64,000 nt of DNA from an uncultured Desulfobacter sp. (GCF_963666675.1 NZ_OY762929.1:558001-622000); one strand, 5' to 3'; positions 53,761 to 62,945 are shown, numbered from the stretch's first letter. Notes: generated by a model from the sequence alone, not told the origin. Program-made: numbers and translations.

Positions 53761-53970
53761 TCCTAGGAAAAGCATCCGCCAATGGCCAGGCTCTTCCACC
53801 GGCATGATGCTTTTGCAGATTGTAAAAAAATAGTAAACGCAAACTGTCATATTTTAATACCCCCGGCAGTGCGGGATACAATACCCCGTCACTGGGTGCC
53901 GGCGTTTCCGCCTGACGGTCCGGGTCCTTCCGGTAACGTATAAATACGTATCGGAAGGGGTGATTTTTTA
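53761..53970 (-). promoter_or_regulatory. Structured 5' leader of the DUF169-TSUP transcript
   Basis: Read on the minus strand, three hairpins precede the gene. The first, near 53926-53955, pairs CCTTCCG arms around an ATACGTAT core. The second, near 53866-53905, pairs CCGGC, AGTG and CGGG with CCCG, CACT and GCCGG around a short loop. The third, 53768-53814, pairs AAAAGCATC with GATGCTTTT and, inside, CCGGTGG with CCATTGG using G-U pairs; it ends directly before CCTAGGAGG, the ribosome site. This suggests RNA-based control. No known riboswitch was recognised. Confidence 0.5.
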
Positions 53971-53972
53971 TT
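53926..53972 (+). terminator. Hairpin followed by T-run on the plus strand
   Basis: CCTTCCGGTAACGTAT pairs with ATACGTATCGGAAGG (one-base bulge), and TGATTTTTTATT follows on the plus strand. It resembles an intrinsic terminator for any plus-strand transcript from this gap, or it is part of the minus-strand leader. Confidence 0.45.
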
Positions 53973-54221
53973 CTGGTCTGCTACCTGGCACCAGAACTTA
54001 AGCCATAACCATGCCAGGATGATTAAAACAAAGGTGCAACCCTGGCGTATTTTCGTATAAGATTTTGAATTTAAAAGATATTAATTTGCAAAATTCGGTT
54101 TAGATACGCATGGCTTATCTTGATACCTTCAGCTGTTTTCATATGGTCCCGGGTGGGCCGGCAGTCGTCGCCAATCCTGCGTTGGGCTTGAAAAGGCCTG
54201 AATATGAATGCGGCCCTGCCG

Positions 54222-54260
54222 TTGCAATAAAATTTTGGCGGTGCAATAAATTTATTGCAC
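54222..54260. promoter_or_regulatory. Tandem palindromic operator-like sites
   Basis: GTGCAATAAATTTATTGCAC at 54241-54260 is a perfect 20-base palindrome. A half-site with the same TGCAATAAA begins at 54223, 19 bases earlier, about two helix turns. The arms match the site at 52828. The position, between two divergent transcription units, suits control of the phosphotransferase gene at 54515, the DUF169 gene, or both. Confidence 0.55.
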
Positions 54261-54514
54261 ATTCTCCGGGAGGTCGATGAATCCCGGACACTGAATTTTT
54301 TTTGTCGTATACTTTTTGAAATCAGGGAATACGGCGCTTTGTACCGGATACTATGCACCTAATATTGCCCTGTTTGTACTTGCATGTAAAGACGTAAACG
54401 ATATATATTTAAATATTCGTATCTTATCGTGTTCTCTGATGGTTTGCCTTTGTTTTACAGGGGGCCGGGGTCGGCTGCACAATCGTATCCAACCTTAGTA
54501 AAGGAAGGGGTCCT
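54261..54514. other. Remainder of the divergent intergenic region
   Basis: AT-rich DNA leading to the gene at 54515. Its promoter must be here, but I do not see a clear -35/-10 pair. AAGGAAGGGG lies before the start codon GTG 54515. Confidence 0.35.
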
Positions 54515-57094
54515 GTGATTAAAAATTTATTCAGGCACTGGACCTATCAGGTCTTTGCGCCGGGCACGGTGCTCAGGGAGAAGTATGAGGCGTTCAAGCG
54601 TCTGCTGGATCACGACAGGGCTGCCCATGAATATCTGGCAAGTCTTGAGGACCTGTATTACAACCAGCGGCGGGTAGACCTGGAATTTGCCGCGGCAACC
54701 TACGAGGCCTTTTCTGCCGAAGTGGCGGCCATGGTCCGGGAACTGCTGGCCATGTGCCCCAATGGGTATTGGAGTCTGAAAGAGTATCACAAAAAATTCG
54801 ATTTTTATGTCCGGTTTATGCTGGCCCCCCCTAAATTTGACTTTTCACCCCCCTTTATTCTGACCCTGGACCAGGATCTCTGCCTGGATGAAAAGAGTGC
54901 CGGGGGGAAAGCGGCGACCCTGGCCCGGCTGAAGCAGGATCTTGGACTTCCGGTTCCCCAGGGATTTGTCATCACCACCCGGGCCTTCCATTTTTTTATG
55001 GAGGCAGCCAACCTTTATCCCTTTGTCAGGCAGCAGCTGGCCGGCCTGGATATGGATGATCCGGCCGGGCTGGCAGCAACGGCCCGAACCCTTGAAAAGG
55101 CAATACTCGCAGTGACATTGCCCGAAGAGCTGGTGACGGAGATAGACGCTGGTCTGGCTCAATGCCGGGGTGCCCTAGGGAAAGAGGGGGCAACGCTTAA
55201 GTTTGCTGTACGAAGCAGCGCTGTGAGAGAAGACGGCGATGTCTCTTTTGCCGGCCAGTACCTGAGTCTGATGCATGTGGATATGGCGGATTTGGGGACG
55301 GCATACAAGCGGGTTATTGCAAGTAAATACAGTCCGGCCGCCTTATCCTACCGGATTCGGTCCGGGATTCCGGACCATGATACGCCCATGGCCGTATTGG
55401 TCCTGGGGATGATTGAGGCCCGTTCCGCCGGGGTTATCTATACCCGGGATGTCAATGGGCGTGATCCCGACAGCCTGACAATCTATTCGACCTGGGGGCT
55501 TGGCGGGTCGGTGGTGGACGGCCGGGTGACCCCTGACATGATCCGCGTGGATCAGGACGGCGGCATTACCGGTATCCGGGCAGGGAACAAGAATCGGCGT
55601 CTGGTTCCTGATGGGACGCATGGCACCTGTATGGCCGATACGCCCAAGGCAGAGCACCACGCCCTGTCCATCGGGACGACGGAAATTCTCACCCTGAATA
55701 AGTGGGCAAGAACGGTCGAGGAATATTTTAAAACCCCCCAGGATATGGAGTGGTGTCTCAGCGTGGCAAGAGCGTTGTACCTTCTTCAATCCCGTCCGCT
55801 CAACGCCCGGGAAGGTGTGGAAATGAACCGGTCTGTGCCGCTCCCGGATTTAACGCCGCTTTGCCGGGCAGGGCAGATCATATGTCCCGGAAGGGCCGAA
55901 GGGCCGGTGTTCAAACTGAACCGCCTGGAACAGCTTGAAGATATGCCGGACCATGCCGTTGTGGCCGCCCCCTTTGGTCTTCCCCAGTACGCGGCTGCCA
56001 TTCACAGGATGGCAGGTATCATCCTTGAAACCGGGAGTGCGGCAGGGCACTTTGCCTCGGTTGCCCGGGAGTTCAACTTGCCGGCCATCATTTGCACAGA
56101 TGGATTCGATGCCCTTGAATCCGGCAGCATGGTCACCCTGGATGCGGAGAGCGGAACCGTCTATCCGGGTCAGATTAAATCATTGCTCGCCCCGTCACCC
56201 GGTCGGTCCGATCCAGATGGGTTTTCCAAAAGTATTTTCATGGAAAAGCTTGGGTTTATGATTCGTTTTTGTGCGGATTTAAAGCTTACCGACCCCGATG
56301 CCGGAGATTTTACCCCGGATGCCTGCCGATCCATGCACGATATCATTCGGTTTGTCCACGAAACCGCAGTCCGGGAAATGTTTTCTTTAGGTCAGAGAAA
56401 GGGAACCCGGAAAAAAGGGGCCCGGCAATTGATATCCGGTCTTCCCATGCTTTTTTACGTCCTGGATGTGGGGTCGGAGGCGCACGCCGGTCTTTGTGCT
56501 GAGCCGCCGACAAAATCCGTCCTGGGTATGAGGGATTTGGCCTCGATCCCTTTGAAGGCCCTGTTCAAGGGGCTGGCCCACCCTGACATCTGCTGGGACG
56601 AGGCCGGCCATTTTGACTGGGAAGCCTATGATAAAATTGTCATGGCCGGCGGTATCATCTCTGCGGATTCACCCCAGTTCGGCAGTTATGCCGTGGTCTC
56701 CAGAACCTATATGAATCTTAACTTGAGGTTTGGATACCATTTTGTGATACTGGACTGCATCTGCACCCAATATCCGGAACAAAATTATATTCTGTTTCGG
56801 TTTTCAGGCGGCGGCGGCAATTCCGGGGGGAGATGGCGCCGGGCCGGGTTTATCGCAGGGGTGCTGGAAAAAATAGGGTTTATTACCCAGGTCACGGCTG
56901 ACTTGATCGACGGCCGGATTATCGAGGTGGATGAAACCCGCATCCAGGCGGTCCTGGACCTGACCGGTCGGCTGCTGGGTGCCACCAAACTCATGGATAT
57001 GTATCTTAAAGAAGAGACGGATGTGCAAGCGTATATCACTGCATTCATGAACGGCCAATACGATTTCAGGTCGTTTAAAGAGGAGAATAGATGA
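54515..57094 (+). CDS. PEP synthase-like phosphotransferase with unusual C-terminal domain
   Basis: An 859-residue protein. After about 115 residues of helical N-terminus comes the pyruvate-phosphate-dikinase-type ATP-binding domain (about 118-445): LDEKSAGGKAATLARLK, VPQGFVITT, FAVRSSAVREDG, FAGQYLS and the region ending ALYLLQSRPL. The swivelling phosphohistidine domain follows, with GIILETGSAAGHFASVAREF and LPAIICTDG; the histidine is about residue 512. The TIM-barrel PEP/pyruvate domain of PpsA is absent. Instead, residues about 560-859 form a domain I do not recognise, with FVHETAVREMFSLGQRK and GNSGGRWRRAGFIAG. The layout recalls rifampin phosphotransferase, where a phosphohistidine passes phosphate to another substrate. 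The next gene overlaps by ATGA. Confidence 0.82.
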   Translation: MIKNLFRHWTYQVFAPGTVLREKYEAFKRLLDHDRAAHEYLASLEDLYYNQRRVDLEFAAATYEAFSAEVAAMVRELLAMCPNGYWSLKEYHKKFDFYVRFMLAPPKFDFSPPFILTLDQDLCLDEKSAGGKAATLARLKQDLGLPVPQGFVITTRAFHFFMEAANLYPFVRQQLAGLDMDDPAGLAATARTLEKAILAVTLPEELVTEIDAGLAQCRGALGKEGATLKFAVRSSAVREDGDVSFAGQYLSLMHVDMADLGTAYKRVIASKYSPAALSYRIRSGIPDHDTPMAVLVLGMIEARSAGVIYTRDVNGRDPDSLTIYSTWGLGGSVVDGRVTPDMIRVDQDGGITGIRAGNKNRRLVPDGTHGTCMADTPKAEHHALSIGTTEILTLNKWARTVEEYFKTPQDMEWCLSVARALYLLQSRPLNAREGVEMNRSVPLPDLTPLCRAGQIICPGRAEGPVFKLNRLEQLEDMPDHAVVAAPFGLPQYAAAIHRMAGIILETGSAAGHFASVAREFNLPAIICTDGFDALESGSMVTLDAESGTVYPGQIKSLLAPSPGRSDPDGFSKSIFMEKLGFMIRFCADLKLTDPDAGDFTPDACRSMHDIIRFVHETAVREMFSLGQRKGTRKKGARQLISGLPMLFYVLDVGSEAHAGLCAEPPTKSVLGMRDLASIPLKALFKGLAHPDICWDEAGHFDWEAYDKIVMAGGIISADSPQFGSYAVVSRTYMNLNLRFGYHFVILDCICTQYPEQNYILFRFSGGGGNSGGRWRRAGFIAGVLEKIGFITQVTADLIDGRIIEVDETRIQAVLDLTGRLLGATKLMDMYLKEETDVQAYITAFMNGQYDFRSFKEENR

Positions 57095-58077
57095 GTTACA
57101 AATTGACATGGATCACCCAGAGCCTGGCCGTGGGCTGCGCCCCCATGTCCTATGCCCAGCTGGATACCATCCGGGAAAACGGTGTCCATGCCATTGTCAA
57201 CCTCTGCGCCGAATTCAGTGATCTGCATGAAATCGAAGAAAAGGCCGGATTCGATGTGTTTCATTTGCCCATCTGGGATGAGGATGTGCCCGGGATGGAC
57301 CAGATGGAAGAGGCCCTGGCCTGGATGGACGAGGCTCTATACCTGGGCAAGAAGGTACTGGTTCACTGCCGCCACGGCATCGGCCGAACCGGAACCTTTG
57401 TTACCGCTTATATGATCCGTAAAGGTTTGGGGCTCAAGGCGGCGGCCAAAAAGCTCAAGCGCTCCCAGGCCAATCCATCTACATACAGCCAATGGAAACT
57501 GGTAAAAAAGTACAATAAAACGTCGGGCATCCTCAAAATCAGAAAACCCTCCCTGGAAATAAAAAACAAGGTGGATCTGGGCTGGTTCTTTTTGGACTAT
57601 GAAGCGTTGGTGGACAGAATCGACCAGGAGATGGCCGGAGTGAAGGCAGGCGATGAAAACGCCTGTGGTCGCGGTGCCCATCCCTGCTGTGCCCATCCCT
57701 TTACCATGCCGTTTATCGAGGTGATCTATATCCACACCCGCATGGGCCGACAGATGAAATCAAGCGCGCGCACGGAGACGGTTCAGCGAGCCATGGACGC
57801 CGTGCAGGCAAAGGATACGGCCTGTCCCTTTAATTGTGGGGCCGGGTGTCTGATTTTCGATTTCAGGCCGGTCAGGTGCCGGACCTTCATGATGGATGGG
57901 TTTGACCGGGACGGTGCACAGATTTCAAACCAGCTCCAAGAACTGTCCCGAACGGTTTTTTTGGCCCTGTCCGGAAAATTCCTGGAAAACGGGCAGTTCT
58001 CCTTTTCCATGGCCGAAACCGTATCCGGCAAATTTGTCCAGGCTTATTTTAACTTCATGGCTGCATTGGAGGGATAA
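57091..58077 (+). CDS. Dual-specificity phosphatase fused to YkgJ-type cysteine cluster domain
   Basis: A 328-residue two-domain protein. Residues 1-150 are a dual-specificity/tyrosine phosphatase with the P-loop HCRHGIGRTGT (HCX5R) and the general-acid loop PIWDEDVPGMDQM. From about 190, CGRGAHPCCAHPFTMPF, then TACPFNCGAGCLIF and RPVRCRTF, resembles YkgJ-type zinc/iron-binding clusters. The fusion is unusual. Its start overlaps the phosphotransferase stop in ATGA, so the two are translated together, and the HAD phosphatase begins 7 bases after its stop. Removing phosphate placed by the first gene's product is a reasonable guess only. Confidence 0.85.
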   Translation: MSYKLTWITQSLAVGCAPMSYAQLDTIRENGVHAIVNLCAEFSDLHEIEEKAGFDVFHLPIWDEDVPGMDQMEEALAWMDEALYLGKKVLVHCRHGIGRTGTFVTAYMIRKGLGLKAAAKKLKRSQANPSTYSQWKLVKKYNKTSGILKIRKPSLEIKNKVDLGWFFLDYEALVDRIDQEMAGVKAGDENACGRGAHPCCAHPFTMPFIEVIYIHTRMGRQMKSSARTETVQRAMDAVQAKDTACPFNCGAGCLIFDFRPVRCRTFMMDGFDRDGAQISNQLQELSRTVFLALSGKFLENGQFSFSMAETVSGKFVQAYFNFMAALEG

Positions 58078-58084
58078 ACCGCTT

Positions 58085-58912
58085 ATGAGGCGAATCGATA
58101 AAAGAACATATCAAAAATCATTTCTTCTTGACATGGATGGTGTCATCTACACAGGGTCAAAATTGATTCCCGGTGCGGCGAAATTTGTGGGGCGCCTTAA
58201 AAGACAAGATTTTAAGTTCCTGTTTTTGACCAATAATTCTTATCACACGCCCCAACAGCTCAAAGAGCGTCTTTCTGAAATGGGAATCAATGTAACACAG
58301 GATCATTTTTATACGTCGGCCATGGCGACGGCAAGTTTTCTGTCCACGCAGAAGCCTGTGGACTGTTCGGCTTATGTGATCGGCGGCCAGGGTGTTATAG
58401 AACAATTTGAAAAACATAACATAAAGATTACGTCCGAAAATCCGGACTATGTGGTGCTTGGGGAGACCGAGGAGTATGATTACAAAAAAATTATTGAGGC
58501 GACCCTTCTGATCCGGGAAGGGGCAAAATTTATTGCAACGAATCCGGATTTGACCGGACCGACCCTTCGGGGGCCGGTGCCGGCCTGCGGTGCCTTGGTT
58601 GCGCCCATCGAAAAGGTGACCGGCATCGCCCCCTACTTTCTTGGAAAACCCAATCCCTCCATGATGTACTGGGCCCGGAAAAAAATGGGTGTCCATTCAG
58701 CCAATTGCTTTATGATCGGTGACAGAATGGATACCGATATTATCGGGGGCCTGGAGTCAGGCATGACAACCTGTCTGATGCTCACAGGCGTCACCTGCCG
58801 GGAGAGTATGAGCCGTTTTCCCTATCAGCCGGATTATATTTTTAATCATTTGGGTGAAATTGATCCTGATGCGATATTATCCAAAAGAGCGTGGGTGGAA
58901 AAGGTGTTGTGA
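58085..58912 (+). CDS. HAD-IIA (NagD-like) phosphatase
   Basis: A 275-residue haloacid-dehalogenase phosphatase. Motif I is LLDMDGVIYTG, motif II FLTNNSYHTP, motif III K in LGKPNPSMMYWARKK, and motif IV IGDRMDTDIIGGLESGMTT. The IIA cap is between motifs II and III. NagD-like enzymes hydrolyse nucleoside monophosphates or sugar phosphates. The frame is open upstream into the previous gene, but ATG 58085 gives the family N-terminus. Third gene of the likely operon with the phosphotransferase and dual-specificity phosphatase. Confidence 0.9.
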   Translation: MRRIDKRTYQKSFLLDMDGVIYTGSKLIPGAAKFVGRLKRQDFKFLFLTNNSYHTPQQLKERLSEMGINVTQDHFYTSAMATASFLSTQKPVDCSAYVIGGQGVIEQFEKHNIKITSENPDYVVLGETEEYDYKKIIEATLLIREGAKFIATNPDLTGPTLRGPVPACGALVAPIEKVTGIAPYFLGKPNPSMMYWARKKMGVHSANCFMIGDRMDTDIIGGLESGMTTCLMLTGVTCRESMSRFPYQPDYIFNHLGEIDPDAILSKRAWVEKVL

Positions 58913-58992
58913 CCTGTTTATGCGGCTGAATAAGCTGTCAATAATAGGTTCCGGCCGCCTTTCTCGCCAGGGAATTGTCAACTTTGGAACGT

Positions 58993-61182
58993 TTATTTTT
59001 TTTTGGATTTCACCTTTCCTGTTTTCACCACCATTCGATGTGTCGTTTTCAACCGCTTTTCCGCATTTCTAATCAGGAGCTCAAAGGAACTGTGCGCATC
59101 TTCACCCTGTGCCGCCTTCAGTTGGGCATAACTGCCGTCACTTTGCATCTCCCAGGAACTGTGTCTGTCATTGAGCTGGATATCAAGCATCTCCCGCAAC
59201 AAGGCCTGCAGTCGTGGGGATTCCACAGGCGTGCACACCTCGACCCGGCTTTCAAGGTTTCGTTTCATCAGGTCGGCCGAAGAGATGAAGTACTCTTCCT
59301 TACCTCCATTACGAAAGTAAAAAATCCTTGAATGCTCCAAAAATCGGCCGACAATGGAAATCACGCGAACGTTGTCGGACAGCCCCTGAATACCGGGCCT
59401 CAGCCGACAGGAATCCCGGACAATGAGGTCGATGTGCACCCCGGCCTGGGATGCTTTGTACAAGGCCCTTGTGATATCTTTATCCTCAAGGGCGTTTGTC
59501 TTTAACTGGATAAGTCCTCCCCGGCCTTCCGCCGACAATGTGCTCTCCCGGTAAATTTTTTCCAACAGCTTTTTTTTCAAAATATTGGGGCAGGGCAACA
59601 GCTTTTTGAATTTACGGGCGACCGTGTATCCGGTTGTCAGATAATTAAACAGCTCCGTCAGGTCGGACCCGATGGTTGAATCACAGGTAAACAGTCCAAG
59701 GTCGCTGTATCCCCGGGCCGTACCGGCATGATAATTGCCTGTGCCGATGTGGGCGTAACGGTGAAGGCCGTCAAAATCCTTGCGGACCACAAAGATTACT
59801 TTGGAATGGGTCTTTAAGTCCACAACCCCATAGGTCACATGGATACCCACCTCCTCCAGGGATCTGGCCCAGCGGATGTTGGCCGACTCGTCAAAGCGCG
59901 CCTTCAATTCAACAACCACGGCCACCTGCTTACCGTTCTGGGCGGCATCAATCAGGAATTGTATGACGCGGGATTGCTTGGCTGTCCGGTAGAGTGTCAT
60001 CTTAACGGCCAGAACTTTGGGGTCCTGACTGGCTTCTTTTATGAACCGTTCCACAGATGTATCAAATGATTCGTAGGGGTGCTGGAGGAGTATGGACCCT
60101 TTTTCCCGGATGATATGAAAGATATTGGGGTCTTCGCCAAGCAGTTCCGGATGATCAACGGGCTGATGGAGGGGGAAGTGTAAATCCTGGCGGTCAAGTT
60201 CGGCGATCTGCATCAGGTCTCTTTTGGCAATGATTCCCTCAACTTCGAAAACATCCTTATTTTCATCAATCATGAGTTCGGCCGCAAGCATGCCTCTCAA
60301 GGGCAGACTCATCTTCAGATTCACCTCAAGCCGGACGATCTCGGCAAATTTTCTATCCCTAAGGGCGGATTCGATCATGGAGAGCAGGTCGTTTGCCTGG
60401 TCCTGGTCCCGTTCGGTAATGGCATTGCGGGTCACCCGGAAAAAATCACAGGACTCAATTGTCATGCCTGGGAAAAGCAAATCAAGGTTGTTGGCGATAA
60501 GGTCTTCCAACGGGACATATAAATCTTCCTGGCCGATTTTTATAAATCGCGGCGAGATCCCGGAGTTGACCGGCACCTTGATTCTGTTGAGATACGCATG
60601 CTTTGAATCGGGATAACTTACCTTGACCAGAAGGTTTAAGGAGAGGTTGGATATAAAAGGAAAGGGATGTGCCGGGTCCATTCCCTGGGGGGTCAGGAGC
60701 GGGTATACATTATCGGAAAAAAATTTGTCGGCAAATGTCTTCTGTTCTTTGGTCAGCTGGGCGTAAGTGATAATCACGATTCCCGCATCTGCGAGCAGCG
60801 CCTTTAACTGTACTTCCAGCATTTGATTTTGTTTTAAAATATCCTGAACAACAATATGGCAGTCGTCTATCTGTTCCTGGGGCGTTCGCCCGTCGACACT
60901 GAGTTTGTGGACCCCGGCCCCGACCATTTGCTTGAGCCCGCCGATGCGCTTCATGAAAAATTCATCAAGATTCGACCCGACGACGGAGAGAAAGAAAACC
61001 CGCTCCAGAAGCGGGGTGCGCGGGTCCTGCCCTTCATGGAGCACCCGGCGGTTGAATTCCAGCCAGATCAACTCCCTGTTCAGGAACCATTCAGGGGATT
61101 TCAGATCAAATTCCGTGGATATCTGTTTTTCGGTCCGGCTGGGCTTGTGTTCTATCGGATCATTCTGTTCATCGAGGGTCAT
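58993..61182 (-). CDS. ppk1: Polyphosphate kinase 1
   Basis: A 729-residue polyphosphate kinase, making polyphosphate from ATP reversibly. The start is ATG 61182, with GGAG 7 bases upstream; the longer frame begins with a TTG. The N-terminal region has WFLNRELIWLEFNRRVL and SNLDEFFMKRIGGLK. The phosphohistidine motifs are RYAHIGTGNYHAGTARGYSD and EHSRIFYFRNGGKEEYFISS, with ADLMKRNLESRVEV at the end. The C-terminal part is complete. It converges with the HAD phosphatase and is divergent from an arsC-like gene. Confidence 0.96.
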   Translation of the reverse strand: MTLDEQNDPIEHKPSRTEKQISTEFDLKSPEWFLNRELIWLEFNRRVLHEGQDPRTPLLERVFFLSVVGSNLDEFFMKRIGGLKQMVGAGVHKLSVDGRTPQEQIDDCHIVVQDILKQNQMLEVQLKALLADAGIVIITYAQLTKEQKTFADKFFSDNVYPLLTPQGMDPAHPFPFISNLSLNLLVKVSYPDSKHAYLNRIKVPVNSGISPRFIKIGQEDLYVPLEDLIANNLDLLFPGMTIESCDFFRVTRNAITERDQDQANDLLSMIESALRDRKFAEIVRLEVNLKMSLPLRGMLAAELMIDENKDVFEVEGIIAKRDLMQIAELDRQDLHFPLHQPVDHPELLGEDPNIFHIIREKGSILLQHPYESFDTSVERFIKEASQDPKVLAVKMTLYRTAKQSRVIQFLIDAAQNGKQVAVVVELKARFDESANIRWARSLEEVGIHVTYGVVDLKTHSKVIFVVRKDFDGLHRYAHIGTGNYHAGTARGYSDLGLFTCDSTIGSDLTELFNYLTTGYTVARKFKKLLPCPNILKKKLLEKIYRESTLSAEGRGGLIQLKTNALEDKDITRALYKASQAGVHIDLIVRDSCRLRPGIQGLSDNVRVISIVGRFLEHSRIFYFRNGGKEEYFISSADLMKRNLESRVEVCTPVESPRLQALLREMLDIQLNDRHSSWEMQSDGSYAQLKAAQGEDAHSSFELLIRNAEKRLKTTHRMVVKTGKVKSKKK

Positions 61183-61291
61183 GGTGTGCTCCAAATTATG
61201 TTGGGGGCTCTCATCTTTTTCTAACAGTTTTCTGCGATATTAACTACCTATTATAGTTCAGATTATATTTATATGCAGGGGTAAAATTATT

Positions 61292-61723
61292 ATGCCGAAA
61301 AAAAATGTACTTTTCGTTTGTGAAATGAATACGTGTCGCAGTCAAATGGCTGAAGGTTGGGCTCGTACTCTTCATCGTGACAGAATTAATGCTTTTTCAG
61401 CAGGGATTGCCACCGGCCCCCTTGATCCCCTTGCCGTTAAAGTTATGCAAGAAGAGGGTATTGATATCTCAGGCCATGAGATCCATGCGGTGAAAGACTT
61501 CCTTCAAAAGGATATTGACTGGGTTATAACCGTTTGCGATACTGCCGCCCGGCAGTGTCCCAATTTCCCGCCGGAGGTAAATATTATTTGCCAATCGTTT
61601 GATAATCCACCCGAATTAGCACGTAACTTAAAAGATGAAGCGGAGAAACTTGCTGTTTATAGACGGGTCCGAGATGAAATTAAAACGTTTGTTGAAGGGC
61701 TCCCCGAAAAAATTGCCGGGTAA
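61292..61723 (+). CDS. arsC: Arsenate reductase / low-molecular-weight phosphatase type ArsC
   Basis: A 143-residue enzyme. The P-loop is VCEMNTCRSQMAEGW, with C10 nucleophile and R16 (CX5R), as in thioredoxin-coupled arsenate reductases. The second cysteine pair TVCDTAARQCPNF has the CX6C spacing of the resolving cysteines of the S. aureus type. DWVITVCD is the Asp/loop region. It reduces arsenate to arsenite. No arsenite pump or ArsR gene is near. AGGGG precedes the start. Confidence 0.88.
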   Translation: MPKKNVLFVCEMNTCRSQMAEGWARTLHRDRINAFSAGIATGPLDPLAVKVMQEEGIDISGHEIHAVKDFLQKDIDWVITVCDTAARQCPNFPPEVNIICQSFDNPPELARNLKDEAEKLAVYRRVRDEIKTFVEGLPEKIAG

Positions 61724-61796
61724 ATGGAGCGTACCTTCGTGATTGTGTTTTTCGCATAACCAGGGGGAGGGGTAGGATCTATTTTGATCATGGGCC

Positions 61797-62945
61797 CTAA
61801 ACCACGGTCAGGAGCATGAAGCAATGGGAAAACCGTCCGCTTTCAGGAATAAAGCAGAGCAGCTTTTCTCCTTTTTGTAGTTTTCCCGATTTAAACAGCT
61901 CTTCCATGATGATGTAGATGGATGCTGATCCCACGTTCCCCGTATAGGGCAGGTTGGTAAACCATTTCTCATAGGGAATTTCAAATCCGGTCTCTTTCAT
62001 CACCTGATAAAACTTACCCCTGAAATAGTGTGACGAGTAATGGGGCAGGTACCAGTCCACGTCTTGGGCTGTTAACTGCCGTTTTTCGGCAATACGGCTT
62101 AGGGCCTGCCCCATGGTTTTTACAATGTGGCGGCTCAGCAGGCCGGTGTCCTGTTTAACGGCAAGCAGGTTGTCATTCAATACCTCTTTGCAGGAGTCCG
62201 CCTCCCGCCATCCGGAAATGGTGCCGTCCTTATTCTGTTTTCCCCCGGCATACATGCATGTGGGAAGTTCTCCGGCATAGGAGATCATATCAATCCACTC
62301 AATTTTCAGTGAAATGCCCTGGGCGTTCGGCGCGTTGGATATAAAGGCCGCCCCGGCACCGTCGGAAAGCATCCAGCGCAGAAAATCAGCATTGAATGCA
62401 AGCAGCGGTGCGCCGGCGATGTCGGCGTCAGGGTCCACGGCCAGGTTGAAAAAATTGGCCCGCATGAAAGATGAGGAGAGTTCGGACCCCGTGCAGACGC
62501 CATTTGTGGATGCGCCGCTTGCCACCGACATCTGGACATATTTTAATGCGGTCATGCCGCTCAGGCAGATACCGGATGTGGAGACTACCTCACAGGGGGG
62601 CGCCCCAAGTTCTCCGGCCACCATCATGCCATGACCGGGAAGAATGACGTCCGGACCTGTGGTGCCGCAGCTTAAAACCTGGATGTCATCGGGCGTGAAG
62701 CCTGGGTAAGGGCGAAGCTTTTGCACGGCCCGGGCCGTGAGCTGGGCGTTATTATGGGTGAATTTTCCGGTTGAGGGGTCAATGGCATAATACCGCTTTT
62801 CAATTTTATTGTTATCCAGCATTGTTTTTTTGGTCAGGGAGGGGATCTCGTTGATCCGGCCCAGGACATCTTCGATTTGACTGTTTAATACAGGCTCATT
62901 GGGTAGAAAAACGGATAAGTCATTAATGTAAACCGGTTGGGTCAT
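61797..62945 (-). CDS. StlD/DarB-like beta-ketoacyl synthase III family protein
   Basis: A 382-residue thiolase-fold enzyme. The active-site Cys lies in STSGICLSGMTALKY, the His in YLPHYSSHYFRG and the Asn in LPYTGNVGSASIY, the Cys-His-Asn triad of FabH-type enzymes. The N-terminus VYINDLSVFLPNEPV with the LDNNKIEKRYYAID segment is like the StlD/DarB group, which joins acyl chains in dialkylresorcinol or related pathways. The nearest gene, on the other strand, is a methyltransferase, which suggests a small lipid or secondary metabolite locus continuing past the window. The stop is next to a 17-base repeat also seen at 15303. Confidence 0.78.
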   Translation of the reverse strand: MTQPVYINDLSVFLPNEPVLNSQIEDVLGRINEIPSLTKKTMLDNNKIEKRYYAIDPSTGKFTHNNAQLTARAVQKLRPYPGFTPDDIQVLSCGTTGPDVILPGHGMMVAGELGAPPCEVVSTSGICLSGMTALKYVQMSVASGASTNGVCTGSELSSSFMRANFFNLAVDPDADIAGAPLLAFNADFLRWMLSDGAGAAFISNAPNAQGISLKIEWIDMISYAGELPTCMYAGGKQNKDGTISGWREADSCKEVLNDNLLAVKQDTGLLSRHIVKTMGQALSRIAEKRQLTAQDVDWYLPHYSSHYFRGKFYQVMKETGFEIPYEKWFTNLPYTGNVGSASIYIIMEELFKSGKLQKGEKLLCFIPESGRFSHCFMLLTVV

